A DNA stretch of 64,000 nucleotides, from assembly GCA_023416995.1 (NCBI GenBank), contig JAEZGI010000063.1, positions 6,524-70,523 on the forward strand, in the 5' to 3' direction. Numbering within the stretch: the first letter of the stretch is position 1; each line of letters starts with the position of its first letter. Position numbers and translations under genes: made by a program. Source of the DNA: Bacteroidota bacterium (GTDB lineage Bacteria; Bacteroidota; Bacteroidia; Chitinophagales; Chitinophagaceae). The notes below the pieces were generated by a model. The model ran no database searches. It was not told the origin of the DNA and was given only the letters and a program-made list of their open reading frames with translations. This document shows positions 16,834-24,973 of the stretch, one piece after another.

Positions 16834-19146
16834 ATGTTATTATTGGCTACAGATCTTGACGGAACTTTTTTAGGCGGTAAAAGTGTGCACAAGCAACAAC
16901 TTTACCGTCTTATCCGCAATCGGCAAGACATCAGACTGGTGTTTGTAACCGGGCGTGGACTCGAGACCGTTATACCGTTACTTAACGACCCGGTTATTCC
17001 TCATCCGGATTATATAATCTGCGACGTGGGTGCAACCGTGGTAAACGGTCGAAGCCTTGACCCCATTCAGCCCATTCAATCTGCAATTGAAACACGTTGG
17101 CCAGGGCGATTGGCTACAAAAAATAAATTAAAGAAGGTGCGCGGTTTGCGCTGGCAGGAAGTGCCGCAAACCCGCCGCAGTTCCTTTTTTTATGACGAGG
17201 ATACCGACATGGAACACCTGAAACAGGTAGTCGATTCATTGAATTGTGATCTGCTTATTTCAGCAGGGAAATTTCTTGACGTGTTACCACGCGGAGTTAA
17301 TAAAGGATCAACCTTAAAACAACTTATAAAGCTGTTAGATTTTCCGGCTGAAAATATTCTTGTGGCTGGTGATACCATGAATGATCTTTCGTTGTACCAA
17401 ACCGGTTACAAGGGAGTGGTAGTGGGTCGTGCAGAACCAAAGCTGGTAGATGCTGTCAGTGGAATGGAAAACATTTATGTTGCTGACGATGCCGGCGCCG
17501 GAGGCATATTAGAAGCCATCAGGTATTTTCCGGGTTTTGGGAATTTTGTCCCTGCAGCAGAAACTGTAGTACCAAAAGCAAGTAACGGTGATAGCCAATT
17601 GCTGATGGTTTACCACCGGCTGCCTTTTGAAGTGAAGGAGATAAATGGTGAACGCATAAATGTGCCACACAAAAGTCCAAACGGTATCATTCCATCTTTG
17701 ACAGGATTTTTCCGTGGTGGCCGTTCAGGAGTATGGATTGCATGGGAGCAAATCGAAAAGAAAAATCAGACGCTTAGAAATATCTATGTTGATGAAGAAA
17801 CCTTTCCCAATCTGCTGGCTTCAAGAATCGGTCTTACAAAAAAAGATGTAGATACGTTTTATAAGATCTTCTCTAAAGAAGCATTCTGGCCGACCATATT
17901 TTCGTTTATTGATAAGGTTGAGTTCAATCATGCTCACTGGGAACATTTTGTGAAAGTAAACAGGCTGTTTGCCGAGAAAACAGCTGCTGAGGCGGACCAC
18001 GGTGCAGTGGTGTGGTTGCATGATTACAATCTTTGGATGGTACCAGGCTTTCTCCGCCAGCTAAGACCCGATTTGAAAATTGGTTTCTTCCATCACACGA
18101 GTTTTCCGTCTGCTGACATTTTCAATATCATTCCATGGCGCGGAGAAATCATTGGTAGCCTTTTGCAATGCGATTATATTGGTTTCCATATCCCACGATA
18201 TGTCGAAAACTTTATGGATGTGGTACGCAGCCAGCTACCCGTACAGGTTCTGAAACGTGAAAACTGCACGGAACGTTTCTTGTCGTATAGCTGCCCGCTT
18301 GGTGTAGAAACAATGACTACAGAGATTATTGCTGGTGCAAGGAAGGTTCGTTTGGGTGCACATCCGGTAGGCGTGAATGTGAAGTATATAAAAGAAGTGA
18401 TGTCCAGAACCGAAACCCAACAGGCAGTTGAAGCCATTAGAAAAGAGATGGGAACCAAGCAGGTGATACTAAGCGTTGAGCGGTTGGATTATGTCAAGGG
18501 ACCTTTGGAAAAGATCTATGCCTTCCAGGAATTTCTTGAGCAATACCCCGAGTTCCATGAAAAAGTAGTGCTGGTCAATATTTGTACTCCGCCCGCACAA
18601 GGCATGAAAATCTATGAAAAGGTTCAACTGGAACTTGAACAGGCAATTGGTAAAATCAACGGCCGGTACAGCACTGTAACCTGGACGCCTATACGCTTTT
18701 TCTTCAGATCCTTCCGGTTCGAAGATGTGCTTCAATACTACTCCGTAGCCGATATTGCATGGATAACACCCTTACGTGATGGACTGAACCTGGTAGCCAA
18801 AGAATTTGTTGCAGTTCAGGGTCAGAAAGAAGGTGACAAAGGTGTGCTGGTATTATCTGAGTTTGCAGGTGCATCTGTTGAACTTGGTTATGCCGTCCGC
18901 ACGAATCCTTATGACAGAAAATCATTAAAAGAAAGTTTGCTTCATGCACTCGTGATGGAACAAACTGAAAGGGCAATGAGGATGCGCAGGTTATATGACT
19001 CTGTAGCACATTATGACATAGAACAATGGGGTAGCAGCTTCCTGGAACAACTCGAAAAAATTAATGAAGACAGGGAATGGGACGATAACCAATATGCGGC
19101 CCCGGCAAAAACTGAACTGCTTTTACCTGATAACGTTGATGGCTAA
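16834..19146 (+). CDS. HAD phosphatase-GT20 fusion, probable glucosylglycerol-phosphate synthase/phosphatase
   Basis: 770 residues in two parts. Residues 1-235 form a HAD-IIB phosphatase: motif I LATDLDGT (D7, D9), motif II VFVTGR (T39), Lys near 157, motif IV AGDTMNDLSLYQTG (D180, D184). Residues ~255-740 are a GT20 retaining glycosyltransferase of the OtsA type (HHTSFPSADIFNIIPWRGE; DYIGFHIPRYVENF; SVERLDYVKG; TPLRDGLNLVAKEF). Plant trehalose enzymes have the opposite order, synthase first. HAD-first fusions with GT20 are known as GgpPS, which make glucosylglycerol from ADP-glucose and glycerol-3-phosphate and then dephosphorylate it. gpsA 10 bp upstream supplies that acceptor, favouring GgpPS over trehalose-6-phosphate synthase. 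Acceptor specificity cannot be proven here. The 3' end overlaps the convergent small gene by 24 bp. Confidence 0.85.
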   Translation: MLLLATDLDGTFLGGKSVHKQQLYRLIRNRQDIRLVFVTGRGLETVIPLLNDPVIPHPDYIICDVGATVVNGRSLDPIQPIQSAIETRWPGRLATKNKLKKVRGLRWQEVPQTRRSSFFYDEDTDMEHLKQVVDSLNCDLLISAGKFLDVLPRGVNKGSTLKQLIKLLDFPAENILVAGDTMNDLSLYQTGYKGVVVGRAEPKLVDAVSGMENIYVADDAGAGGILEAIRYFPGFGNFVPAAETVVPKASNGDSQLLMVYHRLPFEVKEINGERINVPHKSPNGIIPSLTGFFRGGRSGVWIAWEQIEKKNQTLRNIYVDEETFPNLLASRIGLTKKDVDTFYKIFSKEAFWPTIFSFIDKVEFNHAHWEHFVKVNRLFAEKTAAEADHGAVVWLHDYNLWMVPGFLRQLRPDLKIGFFHHTSFPSADIFNIIPWRGEIIGSLLQCDYIGFHIPRYVENFMDVVRSQLPVQVLKRENCTERFLSYSCPLGVETMTTEIIAGARKVRLGAHPVGVNVKYIKEVMSRTETQQAVEAIRKEMGTKQVILSVERLDYVKGPLEKIYAFQEFLEQYPEFHEKVVLVNICTPPAQGMKIYEKVQLELEQAIGKINGRYSTVTWTPIRFFFRSFRFEDVLQYYSVADIAWITPLRDGLNLVAKEFVAVQGQKEGDKGVLVLSEFAGASVELGYAVRTNPYDRKSLKESLLHALVMEQTERAMRMRRLYDSVAHYDIEQWGSSFLEQLEKINEDREWDDNQYAAPAKTELLLPDNVDG

Positions 19147-19455
19147 ACGTGCAACCTGGTAGATGGTTACATAGTGCTGGATATTGGAGGGGTTCAGCAG
19201 GGCAAGGCTTTGTGAAGATGCGCCCGCAAATGTAGATGCGTCCTGAATATGAGCGGTAACCTGTTCTGATGATGGGGCAGTAGTGATAGCTTCGGATTTT
19301 GAGGTAGTTTCATGCGCCACCCGGATATTTTGTTCCGCTAAAAACACAAAACCAAAAGCAAGTAACACTGGCATGATATGCATGGAAAGCGAAGTACGCA
19401 ACATCATCCGTAACCTGGTGGATGTTTTCCGAATTTGATTGTCACTTTTCATCAT
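19123..19455 (-). CDS. Small membrane protein, unknown function
   Basis: 110 residues with a basic N-terminus (KSDNQIRKTSTRLRMMLRT), one hydrophobic segment (residues ~27-42, MPVLLAFGFVFLAEQ), and a Ser/Thr-rich tail expected outside the membrane. No recognised family. It follows the PspC gene on the same strand, separated by a terminator-like hairpin, and its 3' end overlaps the convergent ggpPS gene by 24 bp. The overlap and lack of a promoter element make it uncertain, but composition and a normal ATG start support a real gene. Confidence 0.5.
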   Translation of the reverse strand: MMKSDNQIRKTSTRLRMMLRTSLSMHIMPVLLAFGFVFLAEQNIRVAHETTSKSEAITTAPSSEQVTAHIQDASTFAGASSQSLALLNPSNIQHYVTIYQVARLAINVIR

Positions 19456-19469
19456 TGTTAGTTTAGATA

Positions 19470-19508
19470 TTTTTAAAATGGGGGCCCTTTCGGAAGATCG
19501 GACCCCCT
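19470..19508 (-). terminator. Terminator-like hairpin after the PspC gene
   Basis: GGGGG (19480-19484) and CCCCC (19503-19507) can pair. On the minus strand the hairpin runs into ATTTTAAAAATA. The stem is short and the loop is 18 nt, so it may act as a partial terminator before the small membrane protein gene. Confidence 0.45.
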
Positions 19509-19528
19509 TACTCCAACTTCAACCTCGT

Positions 19529-21661
19529 TTATAATATGTTCGAAAAAGCGTTCAGGGGAAAATAGAGATCCTGTGACACTTTCACCGGCGTAGCCGTGTC
19601 TATGGCTGGTTCCTCATTTTGGCGATAACGATACCTGTCACCATCCTGGTTATTGTTTCTTTCAGATTGACCGTGGTTGTTGTCGCGATAACGTCTTGCA
19701 TCAACCCGTTCCAGTCCTGCTTCAGTCATAACATATACGGTGTTTGTGTTCCAGTTATAAGTGTAGTTCCAGTTGTCTTCCCACTCTACATTGAAACCGC
19801 GACGGCGATTGAAGTTCATTGAAAACCAGTTGTAATCAGTCAATGCTTGATCCAGCTCGATCCTTTTGCCTACAGGAACTTCTATAACAACAAGCACCTG
19901 CTGATTGCGGAACTTTTCATCTTTGCTTACTGCAAATGCCTGGGGCAGTAACAGTATGCTATCGCGTTGCGTGATATTGAATTCGATCTTTTCTGCCAGG
20001 TCACGTGCCTGTGAGGCGGTGTTTCCGCGGCTCATTTTTACACGTGATACATGATACATTGAGTCAGGACTTTTAACTACGTTCACCCGGACCGTATTTA
20101 ACATGATGGTGTCAGGACCAATTCCATAAAAAGGCATTTCTTCATCCCACTCAATGCCGAACCAATCATCATTATAATAACGCACATTGCTGGTTGCGAC
20201 ATTTACCTGCATCTTACCACTCGCTGGTTGTATTAATTCAACCCTGTCTTCAATACCAGATTTAGTTCTGAAATTTCTACCAAGCATACCAAACAATACG
20301 ATCGCTGAAACAAGTCCTATGATCCACAAGGTTCCGAAGACATAACCGAGGTAATGATTTTTTGATCTTGCTCCGATAATGCGGCGTATCAACCAGGTAA
20401 TAAGCGACAGTACAGGAATACCTAAAAGAAAGATCAGTGTTGACCAGGCAAGCAGGTTCTGCCAGGTGCCGTCGAGTACAAAGTTTCTTACGGGAAACAT
20501 TGTAAATCCTCCGAATAACAGGGCTATCAATACTCCAAATAATGTGAGGGCGAAAATTGCAGCAATGAACAGAAAGAATGCTTTAAATAAAACACCGATC
20601 ACATGTCCGATTCCGCTGCCTGCACGCCGGGCAGCCGGTGCTGCTTCGGCCGAAAACCTTTTTGCATAAGTGCCTGACTCCTGGCCAAATTGTTTTGCTC
20701 TTTCACCAAATTGTTCCGCAGTTTGTTTTACTTCCTGGCCCCATTTCTCTGCGCGGTTACGAAAGGAGCCCATGTCGTTTTTTACTGTTTCCCGGATGGA
20801 ATTAAGATCCACCTTTTCACCACGCATCTGCAATTTCTCCGCTGCTGTTGTTGCAACAGGAACAGCGATCCACAGTATTATGTACGTAAGAAACAATGTT
20901 GACCCCAGGGAACCGGTGACCATGCGAGGAACGAAACCAAAGTCCCAATCCCACCAAATGGCATTGAAAGTTCCTGAAGCGATACCCAAAACGAGGGGTA
21001 AAGCAAAAATTAAACGGGGTATCCATATTTCGATGTTGAAGTAAGCTGCAAGGCCGGAAGCCACGCCGCCAATCACCTTATCATCGGCACTTCTGAACAG
21101 GCGGCGGGTAATATTGGTCTCAACGCTTTCAGAAGGAACGATCACCCATAACAATATGTACACCCAGAAGATCGCTCCAAATAACACCACAAACAGGATC
21201 CGCATAATCACGGGGTCAATGCCAAAGTAGTTGGCCAGACCGCTACACACACCACCGATGATCTTATCATCTTCGTTCCTGGTGAATTTTCCACGGTTTC
21301 TGCGGTATTCGCCGCCGCCAACGTTTGCAGAAGAAGTAGCGCCTGAACCCGAAGCTTCTTCAAACTTCTGTTCGCGACTGCTTCCTGAATCACCGGTTTC
21401 AGCATCCAGGTCCGCAGGGCGGCCCATACTGGCGATGATGGCATTGATGTGTTCGTCAGTGATGCAGACCGCACCGCTTTTCAGGCGTTCAGAAAACAGT
21501 TCTGCGATCCGGCTTTCAATATCGTTGACAATCTCGTTCATCCCTTCCTCGTTGGCAAAATACCGGCGGAGACTTTCTACGTACTCTTTCAGAATCTCGT
21601 AGCTCGTTTCCTCAATCGGGATCACTCTGCCCTGGAAGTTTATATTAATGACCTTTTTCAT
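19529..21661 (-). CDS. PspC-domain membrane protein (two PspC domains)
   Basis: 710 residues. An N-terminal cytoplasmic domain (1-90; NINFQGRVIPIEETSYEIL, contains ESRIAELFSERL) precedes two PspC domains: KFTRNEDDKIIGGVCSGLANYFGID (in two parts, near residues 125-180) and LFRSADDKVIGGVASGLAAYF (near 187-260). Then come a Lys/Glu-rich linker, three to four membrane helices (about 355-470) and a C-terminal domain of ~230 residues, probably extracytoplasmic, ending in an Arg/Asn-rich region. PspC is a membrane component of the phage-shock/envelope-stress response. The gene lies 24 bp after padR, forming a PadR-PspC operon common in Bacteroidota. It is probably repressed by PadR and induced on membrane stress (inference). 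Confidence 0.9.
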   Translation of the reverse strand: MKKVININFQGRVIPIEETSYEILKEYVESLRRYFANEEGMNEIVNDIESRIAELFSERLKSGAVCITDEHINAIIASMGRPADLDAETGDSGSSREQKFEEASGSGATSSANVGGGEYRRNRGKFTRNEDDKIIGGVCSGLANYFGIDPVIMRILFVVLFGAIFWVYILLWVIVPSESVETNITRRLFRSADDKVIGGVASGLAAYFNIEIWIPRLIFALPLVLGIASGTFNAIWWDWDFGFVPRMVTGSLGSTLFLTYIILWIAVPVATTAAEKLQMRGEKVDLNSIRETVKNDMGSFRNRAEKWGQEVKQTAEQFGERAKQFGQESGTYAKRFSAEAAPAARRAGSGIGHVIGVLFKAFFLFIAAIFALTLFGVLIALLFGGFTMFPVRNFVLDGTWQNLLAWSTLIFLLGIPVLSLITWLIRRIIGARSKNHYLGYVFGTLWIIGLVSAIVLFGMLGRNFRTKSGIEDRVELIQPASGKMQVNVATSNVRYYNDDWFGIEWDEEMPFYGIGPDTIMLNTVRVNVVKSPDSMYHVSRVKMSRGNTASQARDLAEKIEFNITQRDSILLLPQAFAVSKDEKFRNQQVLVVIEVPVGKRIELDQALTDYNWFSMNFNRRRGFNVEWEDNWNYTYNWNTNTVYVMTEAGLERVDARRYRDNNHGQSERNNNQDGDRYRYRQNEEPAIDTATPVKVSQDLYFPLNAFSNIL

Positions 21662-21685
21662 TGTTTAGTGTTTGACAAGTTGAAG

Positions 21686-22063
21686 TTAGAGTTGTGCTGG
21701 TTCGTCTGGTTGGGTTGCTGATGTGGTCAGTGAATCTTTCCGGTTTGTGAGTGCGTTGACCGCGTTGGCTAGTTCGTACCAGGTGGCGGCCAGTTCGTTG
21801 TAAAATTCTTCTCCTTTTGGCGTGAGGGAGAAGTATTTCCTGGGGGGACCGGAATTACTCTCTACCCAGCGATAAGTAAGCATATCAGCATTTTTAAGGC
21901 GGGTTAGAAGCGGGTACAATGTACCCTCCAGGATCTGGAGATTCGCGCCACGCATTTCATCGACAATATCACTCGGGTAAGCTTCTCCCCGGCGAATCAC
22001 CGACAAAATGCAGAACTCCAGGATTCCCTTCCGCATCTGGCTTTGTGTGTTCTCAATGTTCAT
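21686..22063 (-). CDS. PadR family transcriptional regulator
   Basis: 125-residue winged-helix repressor of the PadR family. Signatures: MRKGILEFCILSVIRRGEAYPSD (in two parts), ILEGTLYPLLTRLKNADML and SGPPRKYFSLTPKGEEF. A short C-terminal helix gives dimerisation. First gene of the operon with the PspC protein (gap 24 bp), so it most likely controls its own operon; the operator candidate at 22105-22126 overlaps the -33 region of its promoter. The ligand is unknown. Confidence 0.93.
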   Translation of the reverse strand: MNIENTQSQMRKGILEFCILSVIRRGEAYPSDIVDEMRGANLQILEGTLYPLLTRLKNADMLTYRWVESNSGPPRKYFSLTPKGEEFYNELAATWYELANAVNALTNRKDSLTTSATQPDEPAQL

Positions 22064-22084
22064 ACGATTTGTTTATTGACAACT

Positions 22085-22116
22085 CAAAGATAGAGGAAAA
22101 GTTTAGTACTATGCAA
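22085..22116 (-). promoter_or_regulatory. padR-pspC promoter
   Basis: On the minus strand: TTG (22114-22116), 21-bp spacer, TATCTTTG (22085-22092). Predicted leader is about 16 nt. The -33 element lies inside the inverted repeat at 22105-22126. Confidence 0.65.
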
Positions 22117-22126
22117 CACCAAGTAC
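22105..22126. promoter_or_regulatory. Candidate PadR operator
   Basis: GTACT (22106-22110) and AGTAC (22122-22126) form an inverted repeat with an 11-bp spacer. It overlaps the -33 box of the padR promoter, the arrangement expected for autorepression. Similar GTACT/AGTAC half-sites would be expected at other targets of this regulator. Confidence 0.5.
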
Positions 22127-22311
22127 CTTTTTTTTACGGGTAATATTCATTAGCTGCTAATAAGCTTTACAGCAATTGCAGCATGTATCAGGCTTTCACG
22201 CGAAAACGGCTTTTTGAAAGAATCTGAAATTGTTTGCGAACGGTAAATAGACAGGAAGAACGGTAATGGTTTGAAATGAGAAAAGCCGGTGAGGGACAGG
22301 ATTTGGAAGGA

Positions 22312-23733
22312 CTAACGCAAACTCCAGAGATTTCTAAACTCTAATGAACCCTTGCCATCAACCTCAAGGGTCACGGGTGAAGCACCGGCGCTAAGTGGCT
22401 CTGTGCGAAACTGAAGTTTGTTCTCACCTGGCTGCAATGGTACGCGTGAATAGTAAATGGTATGCGGAAGCGATTGCCAGTTCCTGGTGTCGGCTTTTTC
22501 GGAAGCAATGTTGAAAATCTGGATGGCCATTGCAAGCGCTTCTTTCTCATTTTTGTTTTTGGCATCCTCTTTTGGACGTGCCGCCGCTTCTGCGAGTTTC
22601 TTAACTGCCAACCGGCTCAGGGTGAGCGACATTTCTTTGATAAACCGCTCACGTAGCGTAGCAAAAGCCAATGCGTTAATATTTTCGGCTTTTTGTAAAG
22701 GATAATTCTGGTTGTTGGCGTGAATATATGCGCCGGCGAGCGAAACCGGCTGTTCTACATATTTAGGGAAAGCCACCCGCAAGGACCGCAGATCTTCCAC
22801 CTTCAAAGCACTTTTGGTAATGCCGGCGGAGAAATCAAAAGGAATATTAAATGACCCGGTAGGATCCACAAAGAAAAAATTGCCCAACCCGTCTTTCGTG
22901 AGCGAGAAAAAGAAGTTTTGTTCCTCCTTAACCGGAGCGAGGCCGTTTTCCCAAAATACAATCACTTCGCCACCAGCAGGCGCTTCCCTGGGCGAATACT
23001 TCATGTTGAAGACCCTCTCATAATATTCCACCTGGTCAACAAAGCCGTTTGCAGCGGCCGTTCTCAGAAGATCAATTTTCAATTGCTCAGGAATGGAAAC
23101 ATCATACCAGATATTGTTGTTTTTCAGATAGATCTCCGCGGCGTTCCGGTAAGCAATAAATGCATTATTAATATCCCCGTTTTTTTCATAGATAAGACCC
23201 TGGAGAATTTGTGAAAAAGCATCGTCGGAATAACGGTTCTGGCGATTATTTGTATTATCCTGCAAAGCATAACTCTTCAAAGAAATACGACGTGCTTCTA
23301 TCAATGCATCAGATGGCTGATTTAATGCGAGATAGTTTAAAGTCTTATAATAGTGGATCATGAACTTTTCGAAAGCTTCCCCTTTATACGATTGCATCAT
23401 CGGGTTAAGCAAAGTGCCCAGCGCAACGTCACCAACGGTAGTACGTGCGTCTTCCATATACAAATCCGCTTCATTGAAATACTTATTGCTGCTGTCGTAT
23501 TGCTGCATGAGGTGCGCAATCTTTCCTTTTTCCAAAAGAAAAAGCAACCGGTTTCTTTTTGCCTTGAGTAATTTATTTTTATCAAGACTTGCGGAAGCGG
23601 CTTTGTAATTGCCTTCTATTAACTGGGTATAGTAACTGCCAATCCTGTGATTGTAAGTTGCACATGAATTAAGCAGTACCATTACCGCAATAAGCGTGAT
23701 GGGCAGTTTGATATAGGTAAACAACAGACGCAT
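22312..23733 (-). CDS. COG3014-family lipoprotein
   Basis: 473 residues with lipobox LLNSC (Cys near 24) and a start at MRLLFTYIKLPIT. The N-terminal half holds TPR-like helices (YYTQLIEGNYKAASASLD; LYMEDARTTVGDVALGTLLNP; GLIYEKNGDINNAFIAYRNA). The C-terminal part is beta-rich and carries GGEVIVFWENGLAPVKEE, typical of COG3014. These lipoproteins are encoded next to LpoB-type penicillin-binding-protein activators in several phyla, and here LpoB lies 35 bp upstream in the same operon. A role at the cell envelope in peptidoglycan synthesis is likely but inferred from that association. Confidence 0.87.
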   Translation of the reverse strand: MRLLFTYIKLPITLIAVMVLLNSCATYNHRIGSYYTQLIEGNYKAASASLDKNKLLKAKRNRLLFLLEKGKIAHLMQQYDSSNKYFNEADLYMEDARTTVGDVALGTLLNPMMQSYKGEAFEKFMIHYYKTLNYLALNQPSDALIEARRISLKSYALQDNTNNRQNRYSDDAFSQILQGLIYEKNGDINNAFIAYRNAAEIYLKNNNIWYDVSIPEQLKIDLLRTAAANGFVDQVEYYERVFNMKYSPREAPAGGEVIVFWENGLAPVKEEQNFFFSLTKDGLGNFFFVDPTGSFNIPFDFSAGITKSALKVEDLRSLRVAFPKYVEQPVSLAGAYIHANNQNYPLQKAENINALAFATLRERFIKEMSLTLSRLAVKKLAEAAARPKEDAKNKNEKEALAMAIQIFNIASEKADTRNWQSLPHTIYYSRVPLQPGENKLQFRTEPLSAGASPVTLEVDGKGSLEFRNLWSLR

Positions 23734-23768
23734 GGAAATGAAACGGTCAGTACAGCGGAATCCGTTGA

Positions 23769-24359
23769 TTAGTTTTTGACGTATTTGGCAATCTCTTTAT
23801 CACCGATCCATACCACTTCGTTTGATTCGATGTTTGTAAGTTCGAGATTAACCTTGTAATAAACCACCTTTCTCTTTTTGTGTGAATCAACGATGGAGTT
23901 GATAGAGCCCTGCAGTATATAATCTGCGCCTTGTTCAAGACCAAATTTCTTCATACTTGATGTAGAAGCATTGGTTTGCTGATCTGCTTTTTCTGCGCGG
24001 AGTTCTTCACGTTTCTTGCCACCCTGCACCAGTCTTACGCGACCTGACTTTACAAAAGATTGTTCAACGTCTTTAACAAAGGTTTCTGCTTCGATGTGTT
24101 CATGACTTTTATTGCTTACAAAACCAACAATCACAACAGGCTTCTGACCCTGGTGCGCTTCCTGGTGATTACTCACCCATTTGTCGCGCAAAACCGTTTC
24201 AATCATATCATCTGCTACCATGCGCGAGTCCGTATTGTTCCATCTGCCGCTGAGATCTATTTGTTCTGAAGGATCTACACGGGATACTTTACGGGCGCAG
24301 GATGTTGTTAGTACTGATGCTGTAACAACCAGCGTTACAGCCAGGATTACTTGTTTCAT
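23769..24359 (-). CDS. lpoB: LpoB-like penicillin-binding protein activator lipoprotein
   Basis: 196 residues with signal peptide and lipobox VLTTSC (Cys21). The C-terminal domain matches the LpoB/CsgG-like fold: SGRWNNTDSRMVADDMIETV, KPVVIVGFVSNKSHEHIEAETF (read in parts), GADYILQGSINSIVDS, VYYKVNLELTNIESNEVVW. LpoB is an outer-membrane lipoprotein in Escherichia coli that activates PBP1b; Bacteroidota members are annotated by homology only. It is the middle gene of a three-gene operon with 36- and 35-bp spacers, flanked by a small secreted protein and COG3014. The symbol is given for the family, not proven function. Confidence 0.85.
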   Translation of the reverse strand: MKQVILAVTLVVTASVLTTSCARKVSRVDPSEQIDLSGRWNNTDSRMVADDMIETVLRDKWVSNHQEAHQGQKPVVIVGFVSNKSHEHIEAETFVKDVEQSFVKSGRVRLVQGGKKREELRAEKADQQTNASTSSMKKFGLEQGADYILQGSINSIVDSHKKRKVVYYKVNLELTNIESNEVVWIGDKEIAKYVKN

Positions 24360-24395
24360 TATCTGGGATTTAAAGGGTATAAAAATTCGAAAAAA

Positions 24396-24851
24396 TTAAC
24401 GCAGATACCAACCTAATGCAAACGCAAGTGGAATGGTGGTTAACAGGTAATCGGACCGGTAACTACGATTATAAAAAGGGGCATTATACCGGCTGTAATA
24501 TCGGCTACCGGTATAGATCCGATGGCCGTAGTTACCATATGCAGGGTAGTAAGAATAATCATCATACCATCCGTACCCGTTACGTGCGCGTTCAAGCCGC
24601 AATTCGCGACGGAATGCCCTGCGCTGGGCACGGGCCTCAGCTTTGTCGGCCATATAATCAACTGCCCTGTAAGTATCCTGGAATGTTGTAGAATGCCAGC
24701 TGTTTAAAGAGTCGGCCATTGCGACGTATTTTGATCGACTTTCCTCGAATCTGGGATTTTGATTTGGAGCCAGCGTTTCCTGTGCATGTAACGTAGTCAG
24801 GCAAACGCTGAATACAGCTACGAGTAAGATAAGGGGTAAAGCTTTTTTCAT
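24396..24851 (-). CDS. Small secreted protein, unknown function
   Basis: 151 residues with a signal peptide (MKKALPLILLVAVFSVC ... LHAQ). The mature part is charged and helical (MADKAEARAQRRAFRREL), then rich in Tyr/Gly/Arg (YGWYDDYSYYPAYGNYG). I chose ATG at 24851 rather than 24917, because a promoter -7 element lies at 24875-24882, between the two. It is the first gene of the operon with LpoB and COG3014, suggesting a periplasmic or outer-membrane role in envelope assembly (inference). No family recognised. Confidence 0.72.
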   Translation of the reverse strand: MKKALPLILLVAVFSVCLTTLHAQETLAPNQNPRFEESRSKYVAMADSLNSWHSTTFQDTYRAVDYMADKAEARAQRRAFRRELRLERARNGYGWYDDYSYYPAYGNYGHRIYTGSRYYSRYNAPFYNRSYRSDYLLTTIPLAFALGWYLR

Positions 24852-24874
24852 ACTATTGCGTTTTAAGCTCATTG

Positions 24875-24905
24875 CAAGAATACAATTGAAACGCGTTAAA
24901 TACAA
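24875..24905 (-). promoter_or_regulatory. Promoter of the LpoB/COG3014 operon
   Basis: On the minus strand: TTG (24903-24905), 20-bp spacer, TATTCTTG (24875-24882), one mismatch to TAnnTTTG. Predicted leader ~17 nt to ATG 24851. Confidence 0.5.
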
Positions 24906-24973
24906 GTTAATTGCCATCTGGCCGCCTAAACCCGGTATGAACTGGCAAAAATGCGCTTAAACAGAGAACCCGT

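Noticed and set aside
16834..19146. Plain trehalose-6-phosphate synthase (otsA) call
   Set aside because: Domain order and gpsA coupling fit glucosylglycerol-phosphate synthase/phosphatase better; kept as the alternative only.
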